Below, one piece after another: positions 27,261-36,494 of a DNA stretch of 64,000 nucleotides. The notes beneath the pieces are model-generated. The model worked only from the letters and a program-made list of their open reading frames with translations, had not been told where the DNA came from and did not search any database. The stretch lies in assembly GCA_012103375.1 (NCBI GenBank), contig WLWX01000001.1, forward strand, positions 1,602,501 through 1,666,500, written 5' to 3'. The position numbers and the translations under genes are program-made. The DNA is from Paracoccaceae bacterium. Its GTDB lineage: Bacteria > Pseudomonadota > Alphaproteobacteria > Rhodobacterales > Rhodobacteraceae. The number at the start of each line of letters is the position of its first letter. The first letter of the stretch is position 1.

Positions 27261-28523
27261 ATGCGTCGAGTAGTAATAACCGGGCTGGGAATGGTGTCGC
27301 CACTGGCGTCCGGGGTCGAGGAAAGCTGGAAGCGGTTGCTGGCCGGTCAGTCCGGTGCCGGTACAATCGCGAATTTCGATGCCAGCCATCTGGCCACGAC
27401 CTATGCCTGCGAGGTTCCGCGCGGCGATGGCAGCGACGGGACGTTCAATGCGGACGACTGGATGGAGCCGAAGGATCAGCGCAAAGTTGATCCGTTCATC
27501 GTCTTTGCGGTTGCGGCGGCGGATATGGCGCTGGCGAATGCGGGCTGGGCGCCTGAGGCGGATGAGGATCAATATCGCAGCGGTGTGCTGATCGGGTCGG
27601 GGATCGGGGGGCTGTCTTCGATCGCGGAAACGGCTGTGCTGATCAAAGAAAAGGGGCCACGGCGGGTGTCGCCGTTTTTCATCCCCTCGTCGCTGATCAA
27701 CCTCGCCTCGGGCCAGGTGAGTATCAAGCACGGGCTGAAAGGGCCGAACCACGCGGTTGTCACGGCCTGTTCGACGGGGGCGCACGCGATTGGCGATGCG
27801 GCGCGGCTGATCATGCTGGATGATGCGGATGTGATGGTTGCAGGCGGGGCGGAAGCACCGATTTCCGAGATCGGCGTGGCCGGGTTCAACGCCTGCAAGG
27901 CGCTGAGTACCAAACGCGGCGATGACCCGCAGGCGGCCAGCCGCCCGTTTGACGAAGATCGCGACGGCTTTGTCATGGGGGAAGGCGCGGGCATTGTCGT
28001 GTTGGAAGAACGCGAACATGCGATTGCGCGTGGTGCGACGATCCATGCCGAGGTTCTGGGTTACGGTATGTCGGGCGATGCCTATCATATTACGGCACCA
28101 GCTGCGGACGGGGACGGGGGATTCCGGTCGATGTCAGCGGCGCTTGAGAATGCCGGGTTGCAGCCCGGCGATCTGGATTACATCAACGCGCACGGAACCT
28201 CGACCATGGCGGATGTGATCGAATTGGGCGCGGTCGAGCGGTTGTTGGGGGATGCGGCAAGCGGGGCGACGATGTCGTCGACGAAGTCGGCCACCGGGCA
28301 CCTGCTGGGTGCGGCTGGCGCGGTTGAGGCGATCTTCAGCATTCTGGCGATCCGCGATCAGGTGGCACCGCCGACGATCAATCTGGACACTCCGGCGGTC
28401 GAGACCAAGCTTGATCTGGCCCCGAGGGAGGCCCGCAGTCGCAAGGTAGACTATGCGTTGTCGAACTCTTTCGGGTTTGGCGGCACCAATGCCTCGGTTA
28501 TTTTTGGACGAGGGGACAGCTGA
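27261..28523 (+). CDS. fabF: 3-oxoacyl-ACP synthase II
   Basis: Elongating condensing enzyme, 420 residues. The Cys nucleophile lies in VVTACSTGAHAIGDAARLI; the catalytic His pair in INAHGTSTMADVIE and TKSATGHLLGAAGAVE; the C-terminus SNSFGFGGTNASVIF is typical. Overlaps mltG by one base (TGATG), so the two are translationally coupled. The 205 bases upstream probably carry a promoter shared with nothing else visible. Confidence 0.97.
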   Translation: MRRVVITGLGMVSPLASGVEESWKRLLAGQSGAGTIANFDASHLATTYACEVPRGDGSDGTFNADDWMEPKDQRKVDPFIVFAVAAADMALANAGWAPEADEDQYRSGVLIGSGIGGLSSIAETAVLIKEKGPRRVSPFFIPSSLINLASGQVSIKHGLKGPNHAVVTACSTGAHAIGDAARLIMLDDADVMVAGGAEAPISEIGVAGFNACKALSTKRGDDPQAASRPFDEDRDGFVMGEGAGIVVLEEREHAIARGATIHAEVLGYGMSGDAYHITAPAADGDGGFRSMSAALENAGLQPGDLDYINAHGTSTMADVIELGAVERLLGDAASGATMSSTKSATGHLLGAAGAVEAIFSILAIRDQVAPPTINLDTPAVETKLDLAPREARSRKVDYALSNSFGFGGTNASVIFGRGDS

Positions 28524-29677
28524 TGTGGCGTCACATTGCATCGAACGGTCTGACCATCCTGTTGGTCGGGCTGATTGCGGCGGCGGGTGCGATTGCCTGG
28601 GCGAAGGTTGAATATGTCGCCGAAGGGCCACTGGACCGGGCGATATGCCTGAAGGTAGAGCCGGGTTCGCGGATGGACGGCATTGCTACAAGGCTGGCGG
28701 ATTCGAATGCTGTTCGCAGCGAAGCGTTGTTTCGGGTCGGGACGGACTACACCGACCGGTCGCAATTGTTGAAAGCGGGCAGCTTCCTTCTGCCGCCCGG
28801 TGCCTCGATGGACGAAATTGCCGAGATCATCACCAGGGGCGGCGCGTCAAGCTGCGGGGTGGAACTGATCTATCGGATCAAGGTCAACGGATTGCAGGCG
28901 CAGGTGCGGGAACTGAACCCGGAGACGGACAAGTTCGAGGTCAAGGCAGAGTTCGAGCCGGGCGTTGATGAGGCGCCGGAAATTTACGTATCTGCGCGCG
29001 ATGATGCGGATACGCGGATCAGTGTTGTCCTGGTGGAAGGCACGACTGTCTGGCAGGCGGTCGAAGGCTTGAAGGCTGCGGATTTCCTGAGTGGTGAGGT
29101 TGAGGGGCTTCCGGTCGAAGGCTCCTTAGCGCCGGACAGTTACGAAGTGCGTCCGGGTGCGGACCGGGCGACGCTGATCGCGGATATGGAAGCGGCGCAG
29201 ATTGCGCGGCTTGAAAAGGTCTGGGCAGAGCGGGCAGAGGATTTGCCGGTCGCTACGCGCGAGGAGGCGTTGATCCTGGCGTCGATCATCGAGAAGGAGA
29301 CCGGTCAGCCGGAGGAACGCGGGCTGGTCGCCTCGGTCTTTACCAACCGGTTGAACCAGGGCATTCGCCTGCAGACGGATCCATCCGTGATCTATGGCGT
29401 GACGGGTGGCGAAGGCGTGTTGGGGCGCGGGTTGCGGCGTTCGGAACTGGACCGAGAGACGCCGTATAACACCTATAAGGTAGCCGGGCTGCCACCGACG
29501 CCGATTGCCAATCCGGGGCTTGCCGCGTTGGAGGCGGCGGTGAATCCCGATACCTCACCCTATATATATTTCGTGGCGGACGGGACCGGCGGGCACGCCT
29601 TTGCCGAGACGCTGGCCGAGCACAACAAGAACGTGGCGGCCTGGCGGCGATTTGAACGGGATCGTAATAGTCCGTAA
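28523..29677 (+). CDS. mltG: Endolytic murein transglycosylase
   Basis: 384-residue YceG/MltG protein that cleaves nascent glycan strands and helps set their length. One N-terminal membrane helix (about 8-28), a LysM-like region, and the catalytic domain with EEALILASIIEKETG (catalytic Glu), LQTDPSVIYGV and SELDRETPYNTY. Directly after fabF, as in many proteobacteria, and immediately before the GTA cluster. Confidence 0.95.
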   Translation: MWRHIASNGLTILLVGLIAAAGAIAWAKVEYVAEGPLDRAICLKVEPGSRMDGIATRLADSNAVRSEALFRVGTDYTDRSQLLKAGSFLLPPGASMDEIAEIITRGGASSCGVELIYRIKVNGLQAQVRELNPETDKFEVKAEFEPGVDEAPEIYVSARDDADTRISVVLVEGTTVWQAVEGLKAADFLSGEVEGLPVEGSLAPDSYEVRPGADRATLIADMEAAQIARLEKVWAERAEDLPVATREEALILASIIEKETGQPEERGLVASVFTNRLNQGIRLQTDPSVIYGVTGGEGVLGRGLRRSELDRETPYNTYKVAGLPPTPIANPGLAALEAAVNPDTSPYIYFVADGTGGHAFAETLAEHNKNVAAWRRFERDRNSP

Positions 29678-29719
29678 TGTTAACAATGTGTTGCGCCCGA
29701 TCAGGTAACCCCTTGTTGG

Positions 29720-29758
29720 TTGACGCATCGACCTGTCCGACCTAGCAGTCGGAGCAGG
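29720..29758 (+). promoter_or_regulatory. Candidate promoter and dyad upstream of the GTA cluster
   Basis: TTGACG at 29720-29725, a 17-base gap and TAGCAG at 29743-29748 resemble -35/-10 boxes. A dyad TCCGAC-N6-GTCGGA (29737-29742, 29748-29753... arms of an extended CCTG..CAGG repeat) overlaps the -10 and could be an operator or short hairpin. It lies in the 174-base gap between mltG and g1, where the known GTA promoter is expected. Not experimentally tested. Confidence 0.4.
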
Positions 29759-29851
29759 CTAGAAGAAATGGGCGGGCGGTTTCGAGGAGACTCGGGGCCG
29801 CCTTTTCGTTTCTCTCGTACGGGACCGCGTATGAGAGGCAATTCAAGACAT

Positions 29852-30175
29852 ATGGAACCAATGGACCCGAATGGGGACGGTGAGAAGCTGGCGCGGCTGC
29901 AGGGGGACGCGCTGGCGATACTGGAACGGATGACGGCGGCGCTGGCGTCGCTGGCCGATGATCTGGAGGCTGGCAGTACGACCGCGCCGGCGGAAGTTCG
30001 CAAAACAATCACATTATTCAGCCAGGCCGAAATCACGGTTCTGGAGAAGAGGAATCAACTTGAAAACGTCCTTGGAAATCAAAACGGCGCTGGCGCAGAA
30101 CTTGACCTTGGCGCGGCCCGACGGGAAATCAACAGCCGCCTGGATCGCCTGCGCAGCACCAGCGCTTCAGGCTGA
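29852..30175 (+). CDS. GTA protein g1 (small terminase-like)
   Basis: 107 residues, the size of R. capsulatus GTA g1. It is largely helical (EKLARLQGDALAILERMTAA, FSQAEITVLEKRNQLENVLG) and opens the structural cluster ahead of the large terminase, so it is taken to be the small-terminase-like packaging subunit. ATG 29852 gives the right size; the frame is open further upstream. It overlaps the g2 coding start by about 116 bases if g2 begins at TTG 30060. Confidence 0.75.
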   Translation: MEPMDPNGDGEKLARLQGDALAILERMTAALASLADDLEAGSTTAPAEVRKTITLFSQAEITVLEKRNQLENVLGNQNGAGAELDLGAARREINSRLDRLRSTSASG

Positions 30176-31469
30176 GTTTCTGGATGGGCTGAGCGATGAG
30201 GCGCTGCTGGCGCTGCCCTATCTGTTCGACTTCTGGGCGATGGAGCATCAGGTGCCGCCGCCCGGTGACTGGCGGACCTGGGTGGCGCTGGGCGGGCGTG
30301 GTGCCGGGAAGACCCGCGCCGGGGCTGAGTGGGTGCGCGCGCAGGTCGAAGGGGACTGGCCCGGTGATCCGGGGCGCGCGGCGCGCGTGGCGCTGGTGGG
30401 TGAGACCATCGAGCAGGTGCGCGAGGTGATGGTGTTCGGCGACAGCGGGATCATGGCGATTTCTCCGCCGGACCGGCGTCCGAAGTGGGAGTCGGTGCGG
30501 AAGCGGTTGGTTTGGCCGAACGGGGCGATTGCGCAGGTCTTCTCGGCCTTTCAGCCAGAGAGCTTGCGTGGCCCGCAATTCGATGCGGCCTGGGTGGATG
30601 AGCTGGCGAAATGGCCGAACGGGCAGGAGGCGTGGGACAATTTGCAATTTGCGCTGCGGCTGGGGGAGGACCCTCGGTGTTGCGTGACAACGACGCCGAA
30701 GAATGTGGGTGTGCTGAAGGACCTGCTGGCAGCGGAATCGACGGTGACGACCCATGCGCCGACCAAGGCGAATGCAGCGAATCTTGCGGCTTCGTTTTTG
30801 GCGGAGGTTGAACGGCGGTTTGCGGGCACCCGGCAGGGGCGGCAGGAGCTGGACGGGGTGTTGTTGGCGGATGTTGAGGGGGCACTCTGGTCGCATGGAA
30901 TGATCGAGAATGCTCAGGTGGATCTGCCCGGAGAGTTGAGCCGGATCGTGGTGGCGGTTGATCCGCCGGTGACAGGTACGGCGAAGAGTGACGAATGCGG
31001 GATCGTCGTGGTCGGGGCGCTGACCGAGGGACCGCCGCAGGATTGGCGGGCTGTGGTGTTGGAGGATGCCTCGGTTTCCGGGGCGAGCCCGGTTGAATGG
31101 GCGCGCGCGGCGGTGGCGGCAATGCGGCGGCATGAGGCGGACCGGATGGTGGCCGAGGTCAACCAGGGCGGCGATATGGTTGAGGCCGTGGTGCGGCAAG
31201 TGGACCCTCTGGTCGCTTATTCGAAGGTGCATGCGACCAAGGGCAAAGTGGTCCGGGCCGAGCCGGTGGCGGCGCTGTATGAGCAGGGGCGGGTGCGGCA
31301 TCTGCGGGGCCTTGGCGCGCTGGAAGATCAGCAGTGCCAGATGACGACGCGCGGGTTTGACGGCAAGGGCAGCCCGGACCGGGTGGACGCGCTGGTCTGG
31401 GCGCTGACGGCGCTGATGCTGAAACCGGCCGAGGATTATCGCAATCCGCAGGTGCGTACGTTGGGGTAA
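30060..31469 (+). CDS. GTA large terminase (g2)
   Basis: About 469 residues. Walker A is LGGRGAGKTRAG (about residues 78-88), Walker B AAWVDELAKW, and the RNase H-like nuclease domain shows IVVAVDPPVTG, VNQGGDMVEAVV and PDRVDALVWAL. It packages random host DNA into GTA particles. The start is uncertain: the TTG at 30060 with AGAGG seven bases upstream gives a family-like N-terminus, and the frame extends further up to 29958. The frame is intact. Confidence 0.93.
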   Translation: MKTSLEIKTALAQNLTLARPDGKSTAAWIACAAPALQAEFLDGLSDEALLALPYLFDFWAMEHQVPPPGDWRTWVALGGRGAGKTRAGAEWVRAQVEGDWPGDPGRAARVALVGETIEQVREVMVFGDSGIMAISPPDRRPKWESVRKRLVWPNGAIAQVFSAFQPESLRGPQFDAAWVDELAKWPNGQEAWDNLQFALRLGEDPRCCVTTTPKNVGVLKDLLAAESTVTTHAPTKANAANLAASFLAEVERRFAGTRQGRQELDGVLLADVEGALWSHGMIENAQVDLPGELSRIVVAVDPPVTGTAKSDECGIVVVGALTEGPPQDWRAVVLEDASVSGASPVEWARAAVAAMRRHEADRMVAEVNQGGDMVEAVVRQVDPLVAYSKVHATKGKVVRAEPVAALYEQGRVRHLRGLGALEDQQCQMTTRGFDGKGSPDRVDALVWALTALMLKPAEDYRNPQVRTLG

Positions 31470-31545
31470 CCAGTTGGTATCACCCCTGCGGCATCTGGTT
31501 GGCAACGCGAAGGGCAGGACGCCCGATTGCAAGCCGGAGAGCTGG

Positions 31546-32742
31546 ATGTTCGATTTTCTGAAACGCAGTGCTGTGCCTGAGGCCTCGGTCCAGGCCAAGG
31601 CCAGTGCAACGGGCCCCATCGTGGCGCGCAATGCCGGGATGTTTGGGACGGGGCGTGCGGCCTGGTCGCCGCGCGATACGGTCAGCCTGACGCGGGCGGG
31701 GTTTCAGCGCAATCCTGTGGGGTTTCGCTGCGTCAAGATGATTGCTGAGGCGGGCGCGGCGCTGCCGCTGGTGCTGAGCGATGCGGAGCGTCGCTATGAC
31801 GTGCATCCGCTGCTTGCGCTGCTGGGGCGGCCCAATCCGGCGCAGGGGCGGGCGGATTTGCTTGAGGCGCTGATCGCGCAGATGCTGCTGTCGGGCAATG
31901 GTTATGTTGAGGCGGTGGGCGGTGGCGGCGAAGCCCCACGAGAATTGCACGTGCTGCGATCCGACCGGATGCGTGTGGTTCCGGGTGGGGACGGCTGGCC
32001 GGTGGCGTTTGATTACGTCGTCGGGGCAAAGACACATCGGTTTCAGGTGGGCGACGGCCCGTCGCCGATCTGCCATGTGCGGAATTTTCACCCTCAGGAT
32101 GATCACTATGGCTTTGCCCCGCTAGAGGCAGCGGCGCGTGCGGTGGATGTGCACAGCGCGGCCTCGGGCTGGTCGAAGGCGTTGCTGGACAATGCGGCGC
32201 GGCCTTCGGGGGCGATTGTCTATTCCGGTGCGGACGGGCAGGCAACGTTGAGCGCGGATCAGTATGACCGGCTGCTGAGCGAGGTTCAGACCCACCATAT
32301 GGGGGCGCGCAATGCGGGGCGTCCGATGCTGCTGGAAGGGGGCCTCGACTGGAAGCCGATGGGGTTCAGCCCGTCGGATATGGAGTTCCAGAAGACCAAG
32401 GATGCGGCGGCGCGGGATATTGCGTTGGCATTTGGGGTGCCGCCGATGCTGCTGGGGATTCCGGGGGATGCGACTTACGCGAATTATCAGGAAGCGCACC
32501 GGGCGTTTTACCGGCTGACGGTGTTGCCGTTGGCGACGCGGGTGGCGGCGTCGGTTTCGCATTGGCTGGCGCAGTTCACCGGCGATTTGGTGACGCTGGC
32601 CCCGGACCTGGATCAGGTTCCGGCGTTGGCGGCAGAGCGTGAGGCGCAGTGGCGGCGGGTGTCTGCGGCGGGGTTTCTGAGCGACGCCGAGAAGCGCGCG
32701 TTGCTGGGGTTGCCGAAGATCGAGATGGGGGACGACGCATGA
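31546..32742 (+). CDS. GTA portal protein (g3)
   Basis: 398-residue HK97-type portal. It begins MFDFLKRSAVPEA at ATG 31546 (GGAGAG just upstream) and has the portal core PVGFRCVKMIAEAGAALPL, NGYVEAVGGG, FGVPPMLLGI and ATYANYQEAHRAFYRLT. It forms the dodecameric DNA entry ring of the head. Intact. The 76 bases before it are non-coding. Confidence 0.94.
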   Translation: MFDFLKRSAVPEASVQAKASATGPIVARNAGMFGTGRAAWSPRDTVSLTRAGFQRNPVGFRCVKMIAEAGAALPLVLSDAERRYDVHPLLALLGRPNPAQGRADLLEALIAQMLLSGNGYVEAVGGGGEAPRELHVLRSDRMRVVPGGDGWPVAFDYVVGAKTHRFQVGDGPSPICHVRNFHPQDDHYGFAPLEAAARAVDVHSAASGWSKALLDNAARPSGAIVYSGADGQATLSADQYDRLLSEVQTHHMGARNAGRPMLLEGGLDWKPMGFSPSDMEFQKTKDAAARDIALAFGVPPMLLGIPGDATYANYQEAHRAFYRLTVLPLATRVAASVSHWLAQFTGDLVTLAPDLDQVPALAAEREAQWRRVSAAGFLSDAEKRALLGLPKIEMGDDA

Positions 32743-33340
32743 ATGCGGCTGCAAAGGAAGCGTGGATGAATGAGACGACTGAATTCGGGCTGGAGCGCAA
32801 ATTCTGCCGCCCAGATGTGGCCTTGAGCGTCGAAGACGGGCGGATGATCGAAGGCTATGCCTCGGTCTTTGGGGCGGTCGATCAGGGTGGCGATGTGGTC
32901 GAGCCGGGGGCGTATCAAGCCTCGCTCGACCGGCTGGCGAGCTCTGGTCGGCGGGTGAAGATGCTGTGGCAGCATGATCCGACGCAGCCGATTGGCGTGT
33001 GGGACGAGGTGCGCGAAGACGGGCGCGGACTGTACGTTAAGGGTCATTATTGCCCGGCGTGGAGAAAGCGCGGGAAGCGGCGGAATTGCTGGCGGCGGGC
33101 GCGATTGACGGGTTGTCCATCGGTTATCGCACGGTGCGGGCGACGAAGGACGAGAAGGGGCAACGGCACCTGGCCGAGCTGGAATTGTGGGAAGTCTCGC
33201 TGGTGACGTTTCCGATGCTGGCGGATGCCCGTGTCGGGGGGCGCGTTGCGGCGAAACAGGCCGAGCAGGAGAGCGCGGCAGTATTGCGCGATCTGGCCGG
33301 GGCTATCGACGACGCGCGGACGGAATTTGCGGCCCTTTAG
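32739..33340 (+). pseudogene. GTA prohead protease (g4), frameshifted
   Basis: HK97-type prohead protease. The 5' part in one frame (MNAAAKEAWMNETTEFGLER; GRMIEGYASVFGAVDQGGDV; VKMLWQHDPTQPIGVW, with the catalytic His) stops matching at GLYVKG; the rest (LPGVEKAREAAELLAAGAID, GLSIGYRTV with the catalytic Ser, ELWEVSLVTFPML) is in another frame. One base appears to be missing near 33045, between GGTCA and TTATTGCCC. Starts with an ATGA overlap on the portal stop. As written the protease is cut off before its catalytic Ser and cannot mature the capsid. Confidence 0.85.
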
Positions 33341-33364
33341 GGCGGATTAACCAGGGAAAACGAG

Positions 33365-34546
33365 ATGACAACGACCCAGACCAAGTCTGGGGCCGGGCGC
33401 GATGTGCCTGCCCCAAATGATCCGGCGGCCGATGTGAAGACCGCGCTGGCCGGGCTGATGAGCGACATTTCCGACAAGTTGAGCAAACAGGAAGAGCGAT
33501 TGACCATGCTGACCAAGACATCCGAACCCACGCGCCGCCCGGCGCTGGCGGCCCCTGAAAGCGCCGCTGCCCCGCATCAGAAGGCGTTTGAGGCCTACGT
33601 TCGTTCCGGCGACGACGACGCGCTGCGCGGTCAGGAGCTGGAAGGCAAGGCGATGTCGACGGCAGTGGCCGGTGACGGTGGCTATCTGGTGGATGCGGTG
33701 ACGTCCGAGCAGATCAACTCGGTCCTGAACTCGACCGCGTCGATCCGGGCGATTGCCAGTGTCGTGGCGGTCGAGGCGACGTCCTACGACGTGCTGATTG
33801 ACTCGGCGGATGTCGGTGCTGGCTGGGCCAGTGAGGCTGGCCCGCAGATGGAAAGCAGCACGCCGCAGATTGAGCGGATTGCGATCCCGCTGCATGAGTT
33901 GTCGGCGATGCCCAAGGCATCTCAGCGGCTTTTGGATGACAGCGCGTTTGATATCGAGGGCTGGCTGGCCGGTCGGATTGCCGACAAATTTGCCGAGGCC
34001 GAGGCGGGTGCCTTCGTCAATGGTGACGGCGTAGATAAGCCGACCGGGTTCCTGACCCACACGCAGGTGGCGGATGCGTCCTGGAGCTGGAGCAACCTGG
34101 GCTATGTGGCCACCGGTGTTGACGGCGGTTTTGACGGCACCAATCCGGCGGATGCGATCATTGATCTGGTTTATGCGCTGGGCGCGCGGTACCGGGCCGG
34201 GGCGAGCTTTGTGATGAACTCGAAAACCGCAGGCGCAGTGCGCAAGATCAAGGACAGCGACGGGCGCTTTCTTTGGTCGGATGGTTTGGCGGCTGGGGAA
34301 CCGGCACGTTTGCTGGGTTATCCGGTGCTGATTGCCGAGGATATGGATGATATTGCCACGGATGCGGCGGCGATTGCATTTGGTGATTTCGCGCTGGGCT
34401 ACACCATTGCCGAACGCCCTGATCTGCGCGTGCTGCGCGATCCGTTCAGCGCCAAGCCGCATGTGCTGTTCTATGCCACCAAGCGGGTTGGCGGCGATGT
34501 CAGCGATTTTGCCGCGATCAAGCTGCTGAAGTTCTCGGTCGTCTAA
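33365..34546 (+). CDS. GTA major capsid protein (g5)
   Basis: 393-residue HK97-fold capsid. N-terminal 110-120 residues are the scaffold-like delta domain (Ala/Lys/Glu-rich, AGLMSDISDKLSKQEERLTM); the mature shell begins near EGKAMSTAVAGDGGYLVDAV. HK97 core motifs include GAGWASEAGPQMESS, LDDSAFDIEGWLAGRIADKF, GDGVDKPTGFL and GDFALGYTIAERPDLRVLRD. Intact, 24 bases after the g4 remnant. Confidence 0.95.
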   Translation: MTTTQTKSGAGRDVPAPNDPAADVKTALAGLMSDISDKLSKQEERLTMLTKTSEPTRRPALAAPESAAAPHQKAFEAYVRSGDDDALRGQELEGKAMSTAVAGDGGYLVDAVTSEQINSVLNSTASIRAIASVVAVEATSYDVLIDSADVGAGWASEAGPQMESSTPQIERIAIPLHELSAMPKASQRLLDDSAFDIEGWLAGRIADKFAEAEAGAFVNGDGVDKPTGFLTHTQVADASWSWSNLGYVATGVDGGFDGTNPADAIIDLVYALGARYRAGASFVMNSKTAGAVRKIKDSDGRFLWSDGLAAGEPARLLGYPVLIAEDMDDIATDAAAIAFGDFALGYTIAERPDLRVLRDPFSAKPHVLFYATKRVGGDVSDFAAIKLLKFSVV

Positions 34547-34729
34547 CGACGTGACCCGAGGAGGCCGGTTCCCGCGCGGGGTGTGCGGGGGCCGGTCGGT
34601 GGGCGCGCGCCAAGCGACAACCCTCGCGTTCGTCTAGCTGTTCCCTCCGTCCGAGCGGCGCGGGGGCGGGGCGCGCCCATCCCAAGCAGAGTTGGCCCCA
34701 GAATGGGGCGGAATTTTTCGGAGAAGCCG

Positions 34730-35320
34730 ATGACGTTGTTCGAGATCTCTCAGGTGCCGCTGGCGGCGCTGCCGATTGCCCAGCTGCGCGATCATCTGCG
34801 CCTTGGCACCGGGTTTGGCGATGATGCTGAACAGGACGGCGTGATGGAGGCGGCGCTGCGTGCGGCGCTGGCGGCGGTTGAGGCGCGGACCGGCAAGGCG
34901 GTGTTCCAGCGGCAGTTTCACTGGAGCTTGTTGGGCTGGCGGCATGCCGGGCGGCAGGTGATCCCGGTGGCGCCGGTGGCGGGGATCGTCAGCCTGACGG
35001 TGAAGGATATCGCGGGGCTGGCGACGGTGATCGATGCGGATCGGTACCGGGTAGAGATTGACGACCACGCGCCCAGTCTGGTGGCCAACGGGCTGCTGTT
35101 GCCTGCGATCCCGATTGGCGGGCGGGCCGAGGTGGTGTTTGACGCCGGGCTGGCCGCCGATTGGGCCGGACAGCCGGGCGACCTGGCGCAGGCGGTGCTG
35201 ATGCTGGCGGCGGATTTTTACGAGCATCGGACCGAGGATGCCGGGCGCGGCATGCCCGCGCAGGTGGCCGCATTGATCGAACCGCATCGCCATGTGCGCC
35301 TGTTCGGGCAGGCGCTGTGA
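34730..35320 (+). CDS. GTA head-tail connector (g6)
   Basis: 196 residues, gp6-like head-tail adaptor: LRLGTGFGDDAEQDGVMEAA, RTGKAVFQRQFHWSLLGWR and a beta-rich C-terminal half. ATG 34730 with GGAGAAG upstream gives the size of R. capsulatus g6. The 183 bases between g5 and g6 contain GC-rich inverted segments but no gene. Overlaps g7 by one base (TGATG). Intact. Confidence 0.88.
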   Translation: MTLFEISQVPLAALPIAQLRDHLRLGTGFGDDAEQDGVMEAALRAALAAVEARTGKAVFQRQFHWSLLGWRHAGRQVIPVAPVAGIVSLTVKDIAGLATVIDADRYRVEIDDHAPSLVANGLLLPAIPIGGRAEVVFDAGLAADWAGQPGDLAQAVLMLAADFYEHRTEDAGRGMPAQVAALIEPHRHVRLFGQAL

Positions 35321-35652
35321 TGCCCGCGCCCGATCGTAAGATGGTGTTGGAGGCGGCCGTACGCGCGCCCGATGGGGCCGGTGGCTTCGCCGAGGTGTGG
35401 ACTCCGCTGGGCGAGCATTGGGTCGAGCTGCGCGCCGGAACGGGGCGCGAGGCGGGGGCCGAGGCGCTGACGCTGGCGACGGTGCCATATCGGATCACGC
35501 TGCGTGCGGCCGCGCACGGCGCGCCGTCGCGGCCAGTGCCGGGGCAGCGATTTCGCGACGGGGCGCAGGTGTTTGCGATCCATGCGGTGGCCGAGAAACC
35601 GGGCGACCCGCGTTGGCTGGTCTGCGTGGCACGAGAGGAGATCTCGGCATGA
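35320..35652 (+). CDS. GTA head-closure/adaptor protein (g7)
   Basis: 110 residues, same size as R. capsulatus g7, of the phage SPP1 gp16-like head-tail joining family: PDGAGGFAEVWTPLGEHWVE, YRITLRA, FAIHAVAEKPGDPRWLVC. Coupled to g6 and g8 by one- and four-base overlaps. Intact. Confidence 0.87.
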   Translation: MPAPDRKMVLEAAVRAPDGAGGFAEVWTPLGEHWVELRAGTGREAGAEALTLATVPYRITLRAAAHGAPSRPVPGQRFRDGAQVFAIHAVAEKPGDPRWLVCVAREEISA

Positions 35653-36056
35653 GTTACGGGGTTTCGGGTGCGTTGCAGGCGGCGGTCTATCAGGCGTTGG
35701 CGGGGGATGCGGCGCTGGGCGCGTTGGTTGGAACGGCGATTTACGACGCGGTTCCGGCGGGGCCGGTTCCGGGGTTGTACGTCAGCCTGGGGCCAGAGGT
35801 TGTGCGGGATCGCTCGGACAAAACCGGGGCGGGGGCGGCGCATGATTTCGTGGTCAGCGTGGTCAGCGATGCGGCGGGGTTTCAGGTGGCCAAGGACGCG
35901 GCCGGGGCGGTTTCTGATGTTTTGGTGGACGCTCAGCTGGTGCTGGGCCGTGGGCGGCTGGTCAGCCTGAATTTTCTGCGGGCGCGGGCCCGGCGGGTGG
36001 GCAATGACGATGTGCGGCGGATTGATCTGACGTTTCGGGCGCGGATCGAAGACTGA
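35649..36056 (+). CDS. GTA tail-completion protein (g8, DUF3168)
   Basis: 135 residues, DUF3168 (gp17-like tail terminator): ALQAAVYQALAGDAALGALV, IYDAVPAGPVPGLYVSLGPE, and a closing RARARRVGNDDVRRIDLTFR. Starts within the g7 stop (ATGA). Intact. Confidence 0.9.
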   Translation: MSYGVSGALQAAVYQALAGDAALGALVGTAIYDAVPAGPVPGLYVSLGPEVVRDRSDKTGAGAAHDFVVSVVSDAAGFQVAKDAAGAVSDVLVDAQLVLGRGRLVSLNFLRARARRVGNDDVRRIDLTFRARIED

Positions 36057-36080
36057 TTTTCTAATACGGGAGTGGCGGCC

Positions 36081-36494
36081 ATGGGTGCCCAGAACGGCAA
36101 AGACCTACTTATCAAGATCGACCTGACCGGGGGCGGGCAGTTTGAAACCGTCGCTGGGTTGAGGGCGTCCCGGCTGAGCTTCAACGCCGAAAGCGTCGAT
36201 GTGACCAGCCTGGAAAGCCAGGGCGGCTGGCGAGAGTTACTGGGCGGCGCGGGCGTGCGCAGTGCGACCATCGCGGGGTCGGGCGTGTTCAAGGATGACG
36301 CGATGGACGAACGGGCGCGGCAGATCTTTTTCGACGGCGAAGTGCCGGAGTTTCAGGTGGTGATCCCAGATTTCGGCATCATCGAGGGGCCGTTCATGGT
36401 GACCAGCCTGGAATACGCGGGCAGCCATGATGGCGAGGCGACGTATGAGATGTCGATGGCCAGCGCGGGCGCGCTGAACTTCACGGCGCTTTGA
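36081..36494 (+). CDS. GTA major tail protein (g9)
   Basis: 137 residues, tail-tube subunit (TP901-1-like family): AQNGKDLLIKIDLTGGGQFE, LSFNAESVDVTSLESQGGWR, GVFKDDAMDERARQIFFDGE. ATG 36081 is preceded by CGGGAG; a GTG at 36072 is an alternative. The size equals R. capsulatus g9. Intact. Confidence 0.92.
   Translation: MGAQNGKDLLIKIDLTGGGQFETVAGLRASRLSFNAESVDVTSLESQGGWRELLGGAGVRSATIAGSGVFKDDAMDERARQIFFDGEVPEFQVVIPDFGIIEGPFMVTSLEYAGSHDGEATYEMSMASAGALNFTAL

Noticed and set aside
30129-31631. 500-residue minus-strand open frame across the terminase gene
   Set aside because: Same shadow effect; no motif and the terminase frame is unambiguous.
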